Shown here one piece after another: positions 53,265 to 61,608 of a DNA stretch of 64,000 bases. The stretch spans positions 496,001 through 560,000 of the forward strand of contig NZ_LRFC01000001.1 in assembly GCF_001619875.1 (NCBI RefSeq), written 5' to 3'. The position numbers were made by a program, and so were the translations under genes. The first letter of the stretch is position 1. Each line of letters opens with the position of its first letter. The notes under the pieces are model-generated. The model ran no database searches and was not told where the DNA came from. It was given only the letters and a program-made list of their open reading frames with translations. The stretch is from Fictibacillus phosphorivorans. Lineage in GTDB: Bacteria; Bacillota; Bacilli; Bacillales; Fictibacillaceae.

Positions 53265-53756
53265 TCAGACCGTTAGATCATTTTCAGATTTTAGATCGAT
53301 TGCATCTTTCAGAAGTCTTTGGAGTACAGCGGCGAATACTGCTATAACAACGGATGCCCCAATAAAGACCATACCAACTAAAACGAGACCTGGCGCGTCA
53401 TCCCACTCTGCAATGATATATACCAATGGTAAAGCTAGAACATATAGACCACTGATTGTAAGTGCGCATTTTTTTATTTTCATTAACGATCGAACAGATA
53501 ATTCTGAGAACGCCTTATTTTTGTCGATATACTGTAAAAGTTTAAAAGCCTGATGAAGTGCAAAGTAAAAAGGAACGGTCGACAGATACACAATAATTAA
53601 AATGCCAAAAATGACATAGGCCAACTCTGAACCTTTTTGTGCTTCTTCCGTTGCTTTAACAGCCAGTTGGGGCAACAAAAATATACACAAAGCCAGAACG
53701 GGAGTCCCGATAAGAAAAACAGAGATCTTCAATAAAAGCGTTGACCCATTTTTCAT
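53265..53756 (-). CDS. yoaS: DUF2975 membrane protein, YoaS-like
   Basis: 163 residues from the ATG at 53756 (GAGGTGC at 6 bp; an upstream GTG lies inside that site). Four membrane segments (LKISVFLIGTPVLALCIFL, LAYVIFGILIIVYLSTVPFYFAL, CALTISGLYVLALPLVYIIA, GLVLVGMVFIGASVVIAVF). DUF2975 proteins pair with YozG-type regulators; function unknown, possibly a membrane partner of the repressor. Confidence 0.78.
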   Translation of the reverse strand: MKNGSTLLLKISVFLIGTPVLALCIFLLPQLAVKATEEAQKGSELAYVIFGILIIVYLSTVPFYFALHQAFKLLQYIDKNKAFSELSVRSLMKIKKCALTISGLYVLALPLVYIIAEWDDAPGLVLVGMVFIGASVVIAVFAAVLQRLLKDAIDLKSENDLTV

Positions 53757-53889
53757 AAAAAGCACCTCGCTAAATTCATATTTTATTTGGATTATAAATA
53801 ATTATTTATTGAATTACAATAAATTTTTATTGTATTTTTATTGAATATGAATTTGTTTTAAGGGGAGAGCTGCATATACTCTTAGTTCT

Positions 53890-53920
53890 GTTCATGTGTC
53901 CAAGAAGGAGAAATGCACTT
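53890..53920 (+). repeat. Hairpin repeat fragment R5
   Basis: GTCCAAGAAGGAGAAATGCA, the right half of the hairpin family, upstream of the GNAT gene at 53979. Confidence 0.5.
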
Positions 53921-53978
53921 GATATGGAACTTAACAAGCAGGTTAAACGGTAAACGTGCCATTTTGGAGGTTTTGTTT

Positions 53979-54518
53979 ATGATAAAAGGGGCCCGCATTT
54001 ATATAGATCATCTCAAGACAAAAGATGTTTATTCGGTATTTGATCTTGAAATAAAAAACAAACCGTTCTTTAGTCAATTTGCTCCAAACAGAGATTCAGA
54101 TTTTTATACGTTGGAAGGTCAGATGAACAGAATCCAAAAGATGGAGGAAAATAGAGAGAAGGATATAGGCTACTCTTTTGGAATTTTTCTTCAAGACACT
54201 CATGAACTAATAGGACAAGTTGGTTTTTTTAAGGTAGAACGAGGCCCTGCCCAAAAGGGGATGATCGGGTATTCATTAGATCAAGCCTTTAACGGAAATG
54301 GTTATATGACAGAAGCTCTTGAATTAATGGTAAACTATGGATTCAACGAGCTAAAATTTCATAGAATTGAAGCCGAAGTGATGCCGCATAACATAGGTTC
54401 TATTAAAATCCTGGAAAAGACTGGTTTTCACAAAGAGGGAATTGCTAGGCAGAACGTAATGATAAATGGAAAGTGGGAAGATCATCAAGTACTTGCCCTC
54501 ATTAATCCTAACTATTGA
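53979..54518 (+). CDS. GNAT acetyltransferase (RimJ-like)
   Basis: 179 residues from the ATG at 53979 (GGAGG at 8 bp). GNAT motif region GMIGYSLDQAFNGNGYMTEALELMVNY and HNIGSIKILEKTGFHKEG; opens with the two-helix region IYIDHLKTKDVYSVF. It resembles ribosomal-protein-alanine acetyltransferases such as YjcK. Target unknown. Followed by an MBL-fold gene 13 bp later. Confidence 0.85.
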   Translation: MIKGARIYIDHLKTKDVYSVFDLEIKNKPFFSQFAPNRDSDFYTLEGQMNRIQKMEENREKDIGYSFGIFLQDTHELIGQVGFFKVERGPAQKGMIGYSLDQAFNGNGYMTEALELMVNYGFNELKFHRIEAEVMPHNIGSIKILEKTGFHKEGIARQNVMINGKWEDHQVLALINPNY

Positions 54519-54531
54519 AGGGGATGAAGAG

Positions 54532-55350
54532 ATGTTCGTAAAAAAGAAATCCCATGCCGGTGAAAAGAACGGCGTTGCCTATTTAAATGGAGCGATTACG
54601 TTTCAAGGTGTTGCATTAAACGTCTATAGTTATTTAGTTGATGGCGTATTGATTGATACGGGAGCACAATCGTTACATCACTATTTTGAACCATTCATTG
54701 ATTCGGCTGACTTTGATCAAGTCATGATTACCCACTTTCATGAAGACCACACAGGTTGTGCCGCTTATATCGAAAGAACAAAGGAAGCACCGATTTACTT
54801 AGATCAAAAGACAATCGATTATTGCACACAGCGAGCAGATTATCCGCTGTACAGAAAGTTCTTTTGGGGAAAAAGGAAACCATTTCATGCGAAGCCGATG
54901 CCTGCAACGTTTCAGTCACGAAATGCAACTTGGGAAGTAATCCCCACACCTGGTCATGCTCTCGATCACAATGCATTCTTGAATCAACAAACAGGCCAAC
55001 TGTTCACGGGTGATTTGTTTGTCAGTGAGCGCACAAAAGTTGTTTTAGAAGAAGAAAGCATCCCTGACATTATTCGGTCACTAGAACGTGTATTAACCTA
55101 CGAATTTCAGGATGTTTTTTGCAGTCATGCTGGATTAGTAAGGGATGGGCGGGCAGCTCTCGAACGTAAACGCGACTATTTAGTTACTCTTCAACAGGAA
55201 GTGTTAACTTTACAAAAGCAAGGTGACACTCCAGAGGCAATCCGTCAGAAGCTATTTCCGAAAAAGTTCCCCATTATCAAATTTTCTCGTGGAGAATGGG
55301 ATTCACTTCACATTGTTACTTCCATTGTAAATGAGAAGAGTCATATCTAA
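54532..55350 (+). CDS. MBL-fold metallo-hydrolase
   Basis: 272 residues from the ATG at 54532 (GGGGATGAAGAG upstream). Metal-binding motif THFHEDHTG, then TPGHALDH, a later GDLFVSERTK and a final CSHAG. The residues for a two-metal site (HxHxDH, H, D, H) are all present. Broad family; this one could act on a thioester or lactone. It is between two GNAT genes, apparently in one unit. Confidence 0.86.
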   Translation: MFVKKKSHAGEKNGVAYLNGAITFQGVALNVYSYLVDGVLIDTGAQSLHHYFEPFIDSADFDQVMITHFHEDHTGCAAYIERTKEAPIYLDQKTIDYCTQRADYPLYRKFFWGKRKPFHAKPMPATFQSRNATWEVIPTPGHALDHNAFLNQQTGQLFTGDLFVSERTKVVLEEESIPDIIRSLERVLTYEFQDVFCSHAGLVRDGRAALERKRDYLVTLQQEVLTLQKQGDTPEAIRQKLFPKKFPIIKFSRGEWDSLHIVTSIVNEKSHI

Positions 55351-55381
55351 AAAAAATATTGCAGAAACCGAGGAATCTATT

Positions 55382-55912
55382 ATGTCTATCGAACAAATGA
55401 ATAAAACGATTATCCGCACCGCCCGTATTGAAGATGCTGAAGCTGTTCTGGCTATACATCGGGAAGTTATTGAAGAATCAACTTATTTTATCGCGGTTTC
55501 TGAAGAATTTAATAAAACGACTGAAGAGCATGCTGAATGGATTCAGAAGACGTTAGATCATGACCGCGAAACCATGCTTGTCGCAGAAGTAGACAATAAA
55601 GTAGTGGGCTGGATCGTGTTTCGATCACAAGAGCGAAAGCGGATGCATCACACAGGATCTTTTGCGATCATGCTGCAAAAAGACTGCCGAAACAAAGGGG
55701 TCGGGAAGTTGTTGATTGCAGAGTTGTTGAATTGGGCCGAACAGCACCCGGTGATTGAAAAGATAACATTAGGTACATTCTCAACGAACACAAGAGCGAT
55801 CGAGCTGTATAAAAAGTTAGGTTTTGTTGAGGAAGGACGCAAAGTAAAAGAGTTTAAGTTCGGTGATGATGAATACGTAGATGATGTTTTAATGTATAAG
55901 TGGGTGAAATAA
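55382..55912 (+). CDS. GNAT acetyltransferase
   Basis: 176 residues from the ATG at 55382 (CGAGGAATCTATT upstream). GNAT core: HTGSFAIMLQKDCRNKGVGKLLIAELLNWA and ITLGTFSTNTRAIELYKKLGFVEEGR. Resembles phosphinothricin/L-amino-acid acetyltransferase-type enzymes, but the substrate is not determined. Third gene of a probable three-gene unit, ended at the hairpin at 55915. Confidence 0.86.
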   Translation: MSIEQMNKTIIRTARIEDAEAVLAIHREVIEESTYFIAVSEEFNKTTEEHAEWIQKTLDHDRETMLVAEVDNKVVGWIVFRSQERKRMHHTGSFAIMLQKDCRNKGVGKLLIAELLNWAEQHPVIEKITLGTFSTNTRAIELYKKLGFVEEGRKVKEFKFGDDEYVDDVLMYKWVK

Positions 55913-55914
55913 TA

Positions 55915-55968
55915 AAGGAAGCTGACAGAAAGGCGTGAAATAGTGGCCTTTGTAGTCAGCTTTTCCTT
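55915..55968. terminator. Terminator
   Basis: AAGGAAGCTGAC / GTCAGCTTTTCCTT with an inner AAGGC / GCCTT stem. Confidence 0.7.
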
Positions 55969-56024
55969 TTGTATCGAATTTTTTAGCTTGATGATGAGTT
56001 CATAACTTGCTAAAGAACGTGTTG

Positions 56025-56182
56025 TGAGCGAAAAGAGGGACTCATTTAGCGAAAACAGAGGGTCATTGAGCGAAAACAAGGATTCATTGAGCGAAAACAG
56101 GAGGTGATTGAGCGAAAACAAGGGTTCATTGAGCGAAAACAGGAGGTCATTGAGCGAAAACAAAGGGTCACCTGAGCAAAAA
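56025..56182. repeat. 21-bp tandem repeat array, GAGCGAAAACA type
   Basis: Seven copies plus a partial of TGAGCGAAAACA(R)GG(R)TTCAT, period 21 bp. An open minus-strand frame gives a seven-residue LFSLNDP repeat, but without a start signal. No spacer structure and too short a period for CRISPR. Confidence 0.85.
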
Positions 56183-56279
56183 TAAAATAACAAGTAATAT
56201 ACAAAGAAAAACCGCACCGAATTTCGCTGCGATTTAATGTGTTTATGTTATTTAGCTGTTCAGCCTATGAACTAAACCC

Positions 56280-57140
56280 TCAACCCTCTTCCTTCTGCCT
56301 CACATTTTTCTTGATCAACGTTGTTACGATAAATGCAAACCCCGCAATTATGGAAGCATACACCATCAACTCAGTTGTGGTTAAAGAGAAAATCTTCGCT
56401 AGTTCAACAGAGTAAGCAAAGATCGTTGCCGTAAATAGCTTCGATAGTGCAGCAATAAGTAAGAACCTTCGAAATGCAACTCCACCAAGTCCAGCACCAA
56501 TACAGATGATCTCATCCGGTAAAACAGGAATGATGAACATAATCGCCAAAAACAGGACTTCATTTCTTTGTACATAACTTTTGTATTTAGAGAGATGTTC
56601 CTCTTTTACAAACCTTGAAACAATATGCTGTCCGCCAAACCTGGCGAAAAAATACATCGTGATGATTCCAGCAAGAGTGCCTAGAAACCCTAAGGAGAGC
56701 GCTGTAAATGGACCAAATACAGCACTCGCCGCCGCAACCGTTACAACTTCTGGCAGAGGCAGGATGATAGGCTGGGCGAAACAAATGGCCAAGTAGATGG
56801 ATTTTGCAGCGGACTCATGGATTCGTAATAGGTTTTCAAATCCGTACATGTCTGTTAAAACCAACAGTTTTGTCACATAGAAAATCGCAAACACGATCAT
56901 GCTGATTGCAAAGAAATAGAGTGCGATCAGGCGGGTGATTTTAAAGATCTGCAAATTGCGTTTACATAAAAAGACCAAGTCAAAAGTTACGATAACGACT
57001 GCAAGCCCGATGCCGAATAACTTAAAAACTGGCTGTATGGTCGGCAGCAGCTTAAATAAGGTTACAAGGGTTAATGACGTTAGTGTGATGTGAAGTAAAA
57101 GTTCGAGTGTGAGTTGTTTTCTGCTAAAAGTGTCTGTCAT
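56280..57140 (-). CDS. TVP38/TMEM64 (VTT-domain) membrane protein
   Basis: 286 residues with about seven hydrophobic segments. The VTT core is FAQPIILPLPEVVTVAAASAV, FGPFTALSLGFLGTLAGIIT, YFFARFGGQ and ILPVLPDEIICIGAGLGGV. Related DedA/VTT proteins act in phospholipid scrambling or transport; the role here is unknown. Monocistronic. Confidence 0.85.
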   Translation of the reverse strand: MTDTFSRKQLTLELLLHITLTSLTLVTLFKLLPTIQPVFKLFGIGLAVVIVTFDLVFLCKRNLQIFKITRLIALYFFAISMIVFAIFYVTKLLVLTDMYGFENLLRIHESAAKSIYLAICFAQPIILPLPEVVTVAAASAVFGPFTALSLGFLGTLAGIITMYFFARFGGQHIVSRFVKEEHLSKYKSYVQRNEVLFLAIMFIIPVLPDEIICIGAGLGGVAFRRFLLIAALSKLFTATIFAYSVELAKIFSLTTTELMVYASIIAGFAFIVTTLIKKNVRQKEEG

Positions 57141-57371
57141 AACGAATGTCTCCGTTCATATGTGTTTATGTAATTAGTTTAAACAATGAATGAAGAGGCA
57201 AACAGCTTCTGCAGATGTAATTTGAGTAAGACTTGAGGCGTATTGAAAGCTAAAAGAGCATCAATAGATGTAATTTACAAATAATTAAAAAAAAGACATC
57301 TATAGAGGCTTTAACCCTGCATCGCATTATAGTAAAATAAAGATTCCCGATTCTTGAAGAGCAGGTGAATT
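57141..57371. other. Intergenic, no gene seen
   Basis: Divergent promoter region of 230 bp. Near-identical words ATGTAATTTGAG and ATGTAATTTACA occur about 50 bp apart; no other structure found. Confidence 0.3.
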
Positions 57372-57656
57372 ATGTATAAGCTGGAAGATAAATATTATGA
57401 CAACGAGAAAGGTTATATTTACATACCAATTCGCTGGAGAGAAGAGTTTGATATTAGCAATGGATCAATGGTAGGCATAGATTGTGAGGATGGAGTGGTT
57501 ATCATTGATAAAGACACCACAAGGGAATTTATTCAGAAAATCAGTAAAAGAGGTGCGTTAACGATCCCACTGGAACTGAGACAAAAATTGAAATATAAAC
57601 GGTATAGCATATACATTGTACATGCTGAAGAAAAAGTGATTTTAAAAGTTCAATAA
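57372..57656 (+). CDS. Small AbrB-like double swapped-hairpin protein
   Basis: 94 residues. Two SpoVT/AbrB-type half units can be seen: KGYIYIPIRWREEFDI with GSMVGIDCEDGVVIID, and KRGALTIPLELRQKLK with YSIYIVHAEEKVILKV. AbrB-like proteins bind DNA as dimers; a tandem pair in one chain could fold alone. Low similarity, so the call is tentative. GCAGGTG ribosome binding site; terminator at 57670. Confidence 0.5.
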   Translation: MYKLEDKYYDNEKGYIYIPIRWREEFDISNGSMVGIDCEDGVVIIDKDTTREFIQKISKRGALTIPLELRQKLKYKRYSIYIVHAEEKVILKVQ

Positions 57657-57669
57657 CAATAAAGGTTAT

Positions 57670-57706
57670 CTCTCCACTCGTAATAACGTACTACGAGATG
57701 GAGAGT
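57670..57706. terminator. Bidirectional terminator
   Basis: CTCTCCACTCGTA / TACGAGATGGAGAG, between convergent genes. Confidence 0.78.
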
Positions 57707-57736
57707 TTTAGTGAGAAGCAAAAATAAACGAAACAA

Positions 57737-58579
57737 TTAGTTTAGATACTTTCCGTGTTTAGGCTTAGCGATTTGATCAAATTCAGTTACTAACTTATTT
57801 AATTCTTGATGAAGTTGCTCACCATTCATCGGAATTCCGTGTCCGGTTGCCGCAACTTCGGGCTCTAGTGATGCGAGTTTGATTACTGATTCTTTTGCAG
57901 CTGTCCAATCTGTAGTGAAATACTTCGGTGGACCGCTAATTTCTTGTTTTTGAGTGAGGACTTTAAATAGAGATTCTTGTTTAACGGTTACAAAAGCATC
58001 CCCTGCTAGTAAGACTTTATCAGAATCTCGGAAGAACGAAACATGTCCTTCTGTATGTCCTGGTGTGTGAATCCATCGCCAGCCTTGTAATCCAGGAACC
58101 GATCCATCACTCGGCAGTTCCTTGATGTGTTCACTAAGGTTGATGCCGTGGTTCGGGAATAGCGGGGATAGCTCGGTCACGAGACCACCATTAACGGTTG
58201 GATCAGGTTTTGGATAGTTTCTATCTCCATTCAAATAAGGAATTTCTAATGGGTGAGCGTAGACCGGAATGTTCCATTCCTCAGCAAGTGTAACAGCGGC
58301 TCCGATGTGGTCAAAATGTCCATGAGTTAAAATCATAGATGTGGGCGGCCCATCAAACCATTTTTCTGCCCATTTCAAAATAGTATCCTCAGATTTAGGC
58401 ATTCCTGCATCAACCAATACATACTGAGAAGGGTTTTCTTGGCATCGGATAAAATAGACATTAACAATTTGAGTAGTGAGACCGTAGACATCCGGGGCGA
58501 TCTGTTCTCCTATACCGTTTGCAACACTCGTCATAGGCAAAAATCCCATATCCGGAGGCTCATTCTGGATGTGCGTCAT
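57737..58579 (-). CDS. MBL-fold metallo-hydrolase
   Basis: 280 residues. THGHFDHIGAA, HTPGHTEGHVSF, LLAGDAFVT and TGHG give a complete two-metal site of the glyoxalase-II/MBL superfamily. A preceding segment (QYVLVDAGMPKSEDT) is typical. Substrate unknown. GGAGC ribosome binding site. Confidence 0.86.
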   Translation of the reverse strand: MTHIQNEPPDMGFLPMTSVANGIGEQIAPDVYGLTTQIVNVYFIRCQENPSQYVLVDAGMPKSEDTILKWAEKWFDGPPTSMILTHGHFDHIGAAVTLAEEWNIPVYAHPLEIPYLNGDRNYPKPDPTVNGGLVTELSPLFPNHGINLSEHIKELPSDGSVPGLQGWRWIHTPGHTEGHVSFFRDSDKVLLAGDAFVTVKQESLFKVLTQKQEISGPPKYFTTDWTAAKESVIKLASLEPEVAATGHGIPMNGEQLHQELNKLVTEFDQIAKPKHGKYLN

Positions 58580-58732
58580 TTTATAGCTCCTTACTAAAGA
58601 TTAAGTAGATGAACAAGAGTAAAGAGCATATAAACTATGCTCTTTTCTAAACTAAATTTACGATTTGTAAGCATACGGTGAATTTAGTTATGAGTTAGTA
58701 TTGACGAATATACCTGTCTTATAACAGTCTTT

Positions 58733-59144
58733 TTAGGGTTTTAGTATGACTTTCATACAATCATCTTGTGTTATTAATTATTCATATCCTTTGGCTGCTT
58801 CATCTAATGGCATGGTATGTGTGATTTACATGTAACTTCTTGCCGGTGCTTGTCCATCTTAATGGTATTGTTTCTTTAAAAGAAAGTACCTAATCGGACA
58901 TGTTATATAGACCGCATAAAACCCAGTAAGTTGAAGGGTTTCACATTGCGTATAGCTTTTGTCGCAATCTGTATAGGACCAAGAGTGCTCCTTGAAGTTT
59001 TAACTTCTGTTCTACAAACTCAAGCGGGGATTTCTTTCCTTCCATACCGACACAGCCAATAACGACATCAGCTTTCTCCCATATCATCTGAGTAAAATCA
59101 AAAATCTTAACCTTTGTACCATTTATAAAGAGCTGTGAATACAA
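58733..59144 (-). pseudogene. Decayed C-terminal part of a zinc-dependent alcohol dehydrogenase
   Basis: Read on the minus strand in shifting frames this gives the C-terminal half of a class III-type zinc alcohol dehydrogenase. Visible are KADVVIGCVGMEGKKSPLEF, VEQKLKLQG, then shifted TLGPIQIATKAIRNV, then LKMGQAPARSYM, ITHTMPLDEAAKGYE, a stop, and DDCMKVILKP with the final stop at 58733. At least two frameshifts, one in-frame stop and internal deletions; the N-terminal half with the zinc site is gone. It cannot be functional. Confidence 0.8.
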
Positions 59145-59222
59145 AGATAAATTTATTGAAATAATGAAGTTATGCCTTTAAGGAGACTCAAAATGAATAT
59201 AAATAAAGCAAGGAGCGTTATA

Positions 59223-59729
59223 ATGGGAATATTAAATGGAAATCCAAAAGACGAGCCTATGCATTACGGTGAAATTTATGGTGCATGGACGAACCTTCTA
59301 ACTAACCATGGAATGATTGCAGGTTATCAGGTGTATATAAACCACACGGGTGACAGTGACTTGAAAAAGTTAGTAGAAGAAGCCATTGAAGGATTGAAGA
59401 ATGAAAATACTCAAATTGAGAATTTGCTTAAGGTAAATGGAATCGGTTTACCTCCAGCTCCACCTGAACGCCCGGTTGCAAAATTAGAAGACATCCCTCC
59501 AGGAGCAAGGTTCCTTGATCCGGAAATTAGTGCATCCGTTTCTAAAGATGTGGCAGCTGGACTTGTGGCATGCAGTACGATGATGGGACAAAGTATCCGT
59601 GAAGACATAGCAGTCATGTATGGTCAATTCCATTTAGCAAAAGCACAGTTTGGGGCAAAAATGCTAAAATTGAATAAAGAAAAAGGCTGGATCATTCCTC
59701 CACCTTTACAAGTAAAAAGTATAGAATAA
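59223..59729 (+). CDS. DUF3231 protein
   Basis: 168 residues from the ATG at 59223 (AGGAGCG). An ATG at 59193 with AAGGAGA is an alternative adding ten residues. Begins MGILNGNPKDEPMHYGEIYG, the usual opening of DUF3231; helical, ferritin-like in size, with EAIEGLKNENTQIENLLKVNG and a Pro-rich linker. Members are common in spore formers and are related to coat-associated CotF-like proteins. Role unknown. Confidence 0.8.
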   Translation: MGILNGNPKDEPMHYGEIYGAWTNLLTNHGMIAGYQVYINHTGDSDLKKLVEEAIEGLKNENTQIENLLKVNGIGLPPAPPERPVAKLEDIPPGARFLDPEISASVSKDVAAGLVACSTMMGQSIREDIAVMYGQFHLAKAQFGAKMLKLNKEKGWIIPPPLQVKSIE

Positions 59730-59734
59730 TCCAT

Positions 59735-59768
59735 AACGTTAAAAACCCTAGCAGGGTTTTTAACGTTT
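59735..59768. terminator. Terminator
   Basis: AACGTTAAAAACCCT / AGGGTTTTTAACGTT, 3-nt loop, T tract. Confidence 0.88.
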
Positions 59769-60058
59769 TTAATGTATGAGATGGGTCACCGTGTTTTCGT
59801 TATTTCATTAGTATAAGAATAAAATTTCGCATTTAATCGAGGAGTTTTAAGATTACAAAATAATTGTGAGAAGCGAGTGAAGAAGAATATTTTACTTGCT
59901 TTTTTAATTAACTAAATATTTTGATAATTTTTGGTGAAAAATGTAGATGTGTGTAATATTAAATGGTAAAATATTACTATATAGTATAGATATGGGGTTA
60001 TTTGTACTATAGAAGATTAGAGTTATTGGGGAATTAAATACAATTTAGGAGGTATTGA
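59769..60058. promoter_or_regulatory. AT-rich comK upstream region
   Basis: 290 bp of strong AT-richness; contains A and T tracts of the kind ComK binds (AAAA and TTTT boxes) near 59920-59985, but no exact AAAA-N5-TTTT pair was confirmed. GGAGG lies 6 bp before the comK ATG. Confidence 0.4.
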
Positions 60059-60589
60059 ATGAAGTACAAAATCGTGCACGATAAGGTTGAGGAGTATTTT
60101 ATCAAAAGTGAGACAATGGCCATTCATCCGTTTATTAACCAATGGGGAGCCGTATGTGCAGAAGTTTATGAAAGAGACGCAATCATCCTAGTTGAAAAAA
60201 AGCCTTTCCGAATTATAAAAGATACTTGTCCTTATTATGGCAATACGTATGACGGGAAGAAAGAGGCTGCACGTATCAATATGGGGAGAATGTGTTTTGC
60301 TCCGATTATGATTGACACCAAGCTTGATATATTTTTCTTTCCTACGCAATCACCACGAAAAGATTCCTGCATCTGGCTATCACAGCCCCACATCGAGGAC
60401 ATTGAATCCATTGACCATAAGAATGTTAGAGTGATTTTTTCTAACGGTATGGACCTACCCATCGAAAGTACCCGCGCAGCCTTACGAGGCAAACTCCATC
60501 GAGCCGCACATTACCGAAGTGTTTTAATGAATCGAACAACAGATAAGGAACGAGAACGCCTAAGAAGTCGTGATCTGATCCTTACATAG
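60059..60589 (+). CDS. comK: Competence transcription factor ComK
   Basis: 176 residues, slightly shorter at the C-terminus than the 192 of Bacillus subtilis ComK. Characteristic stretches: DTCPYYGNTYDGKKEAAR, APIMIDTKLDIFFFPTQSP, CIWLSQPHIEDIE and LPIESTRAALRGKLHRAAHY. ComK binds A/T boxes and activates DNA-uptake genes and its own promoter in competent cells. AGGAGG ribosome binding site. Some Bacillaceae carry two ComK genes; this window shows one. A terminator follows. Confidence 0.9.
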   Translation: MKYKIVHDKVEEYFIKSETMAIHPFINQWGAVCAEVYERDAIILVEKKPFRIIKDTCPYYGNTYDGKKEAARINMGRMCFAPIMIDTKLDIFFFPTQSPRKDSCIWLSQPHIEDIESIDHKNVRVIFSNGMDLPIESTRAALRGKLHRAAHYRSVLMNRTTDKERERLRSRDLILT

Positions 60590-60604
60590 TGATAAAAATG
60601 TAAG

Positions 60605-60630
60605 CGCCTGATGCGAAGTCAGGCGTTTTT
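60605..60630 (+). terminator. Terminator of comK
   Basis: CGCCTGA / TCAGGCG then five T. Confidence 0.8.
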
Positions 60631-60679
60631 GTTATGTGTGTGATTTTTTAGAGTGGGAAGATTGGATAAGTTTAAATAA

Positions 60680-60740
60680 ATTGAGTCTGAAGGTGGATGA
60701 ATTAAGTCTAAACCGGTTCCTATAAAGTCTAAATACGATA
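60680..60740. repeat. Short degenerate repeat, AAGTCTAAA type
   Basis: Three copies of GAATTAAGTCTAAA-like words about 21 bp apart (near 60683, 60705, 60725) in a gap of 244 bp. Weak. Confidence 0.4.
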
Positions 60741-60833
60741 CATGTGCACTCCAAAGTACACTAACAATTTCGTTGCAGGGAAATTTACAGATGTAGGGAA
60801 ATTATTTCTGTAGATATAAATGGGGGTATTACG

Positions 60834-61580
60834 ATGAATATTGAAACTATTTCTTTGAACAAAAAAAGCTGGGAAGTGGCAGCAGAGCGTTTTTTTGGGA
60901 GAACTGCTTTACCAGAGTATGGACCTTTTGCTCCACTTGAAGACAATTTAAACTTGCTGGGAGATCTACAAGGCTTAAAAGTCTTAGATATTGGTTGCGG
61001 GAGCGGTCATTCTCTTAAATATATGGATGAAAAAGGGGTAGCTGAGCTTTGGGGATTAGATCTAAGTCATCAACAAATTAAGGTAGCTCACAATGTACTA
61101 AGTAATACGGCTGCAAAAGTAAAATTATTTGAATCACCGATGGAGAGTAATCCTGGAATCCCGTTGAATCACTTTGAACTTGTGTATTCTATTTTTGCAT
61201 TAGGATGGACTACAAACCTGGAGCAAACCTTGTCCAACATACACTCTTATCTAAAACCTGGCGGAATTTTCGTTTTTAGTTGGGAACATCCGTTGTACAG
61301 CCGATTTAATCAAATTGAAGGAAACATTCTTGTTAACAAGTCCTATCTTGAAGAAGGGCCATACGATCATGAAGCTTGGAAAACGACTGCCATCATGCAG
61401 CAGTTTAAAGTTAGCACATATATTAACGCACTCATTAGCACCGGCTTTACAATTGAAAAAGTGGTTGAAGAAGTAGTCTTGCCTGAAAACAATCGTGATA
61501 AATATACAAACTCCTGGTATTCCTGCGAAAAAGCAGAAACGGCACCGACAACATTGATCATAAAGAGCAGTAAACGTTAA
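60834..61580 (+). CDS. Class I SAM-dependent methyltransferase
   Basis: 248 residues. Motif I VLDIGCGSGHSLKYM near residue 50, motif II acidic LWGLDLSHQQIKVA, then a post-II region FELVYSIFALGW and LKPGGIFVFSWEHP. UbiE/COQ5-like small-molecule methyltransferase type. Followed 28 bp later by a second methyltransferase, likely one operon. Substrate unknown. Confidence 0.85.
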   Translation: MNIETISLNKKSWEVAAERFFGRTALPEYGPFAPLEDNLNLLGDLQGLKVLDIGCGSGHSLKYMDEKGVAELWGLDLSHQQIKVAHNVLSNTAAKVKLFESPMESNPGIPLNHFELVYSIFALGWTTNLEQTLSNIHSYLKPGGIFVFSWEHPLYSRFNQIEGNILVNKSYLEEGPYDHEAWKTTAIMQQFKVSTYINALISTGFTIEKVVEEVVLPENNRDKYTNSWYSCEKAETAPTTLIIKSSKR

Positions 61581-61608
61581 AGGGTAATCAACAAAGGAGA
61601 GTTAGAGA

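Noticed and set aside
56025-56182. Possible CRISPR array
   Set aside because: Period of 21 bp without unique spacers, and no cas gene in the window.
55648-56217. Minus-strand ORF with LFSLNDP heptapeptide repeats
   Set aside because: It comes from the 21-bp array and from the complement of a GNAT gene; no start signal.
58941-59144. 67-aa ORF as an independent small gene
   Set aside because: Its sequence matches a piece of zinc alcohol dehydrogenase whose continuation is frameshifted; treated as part of a pseudogene.
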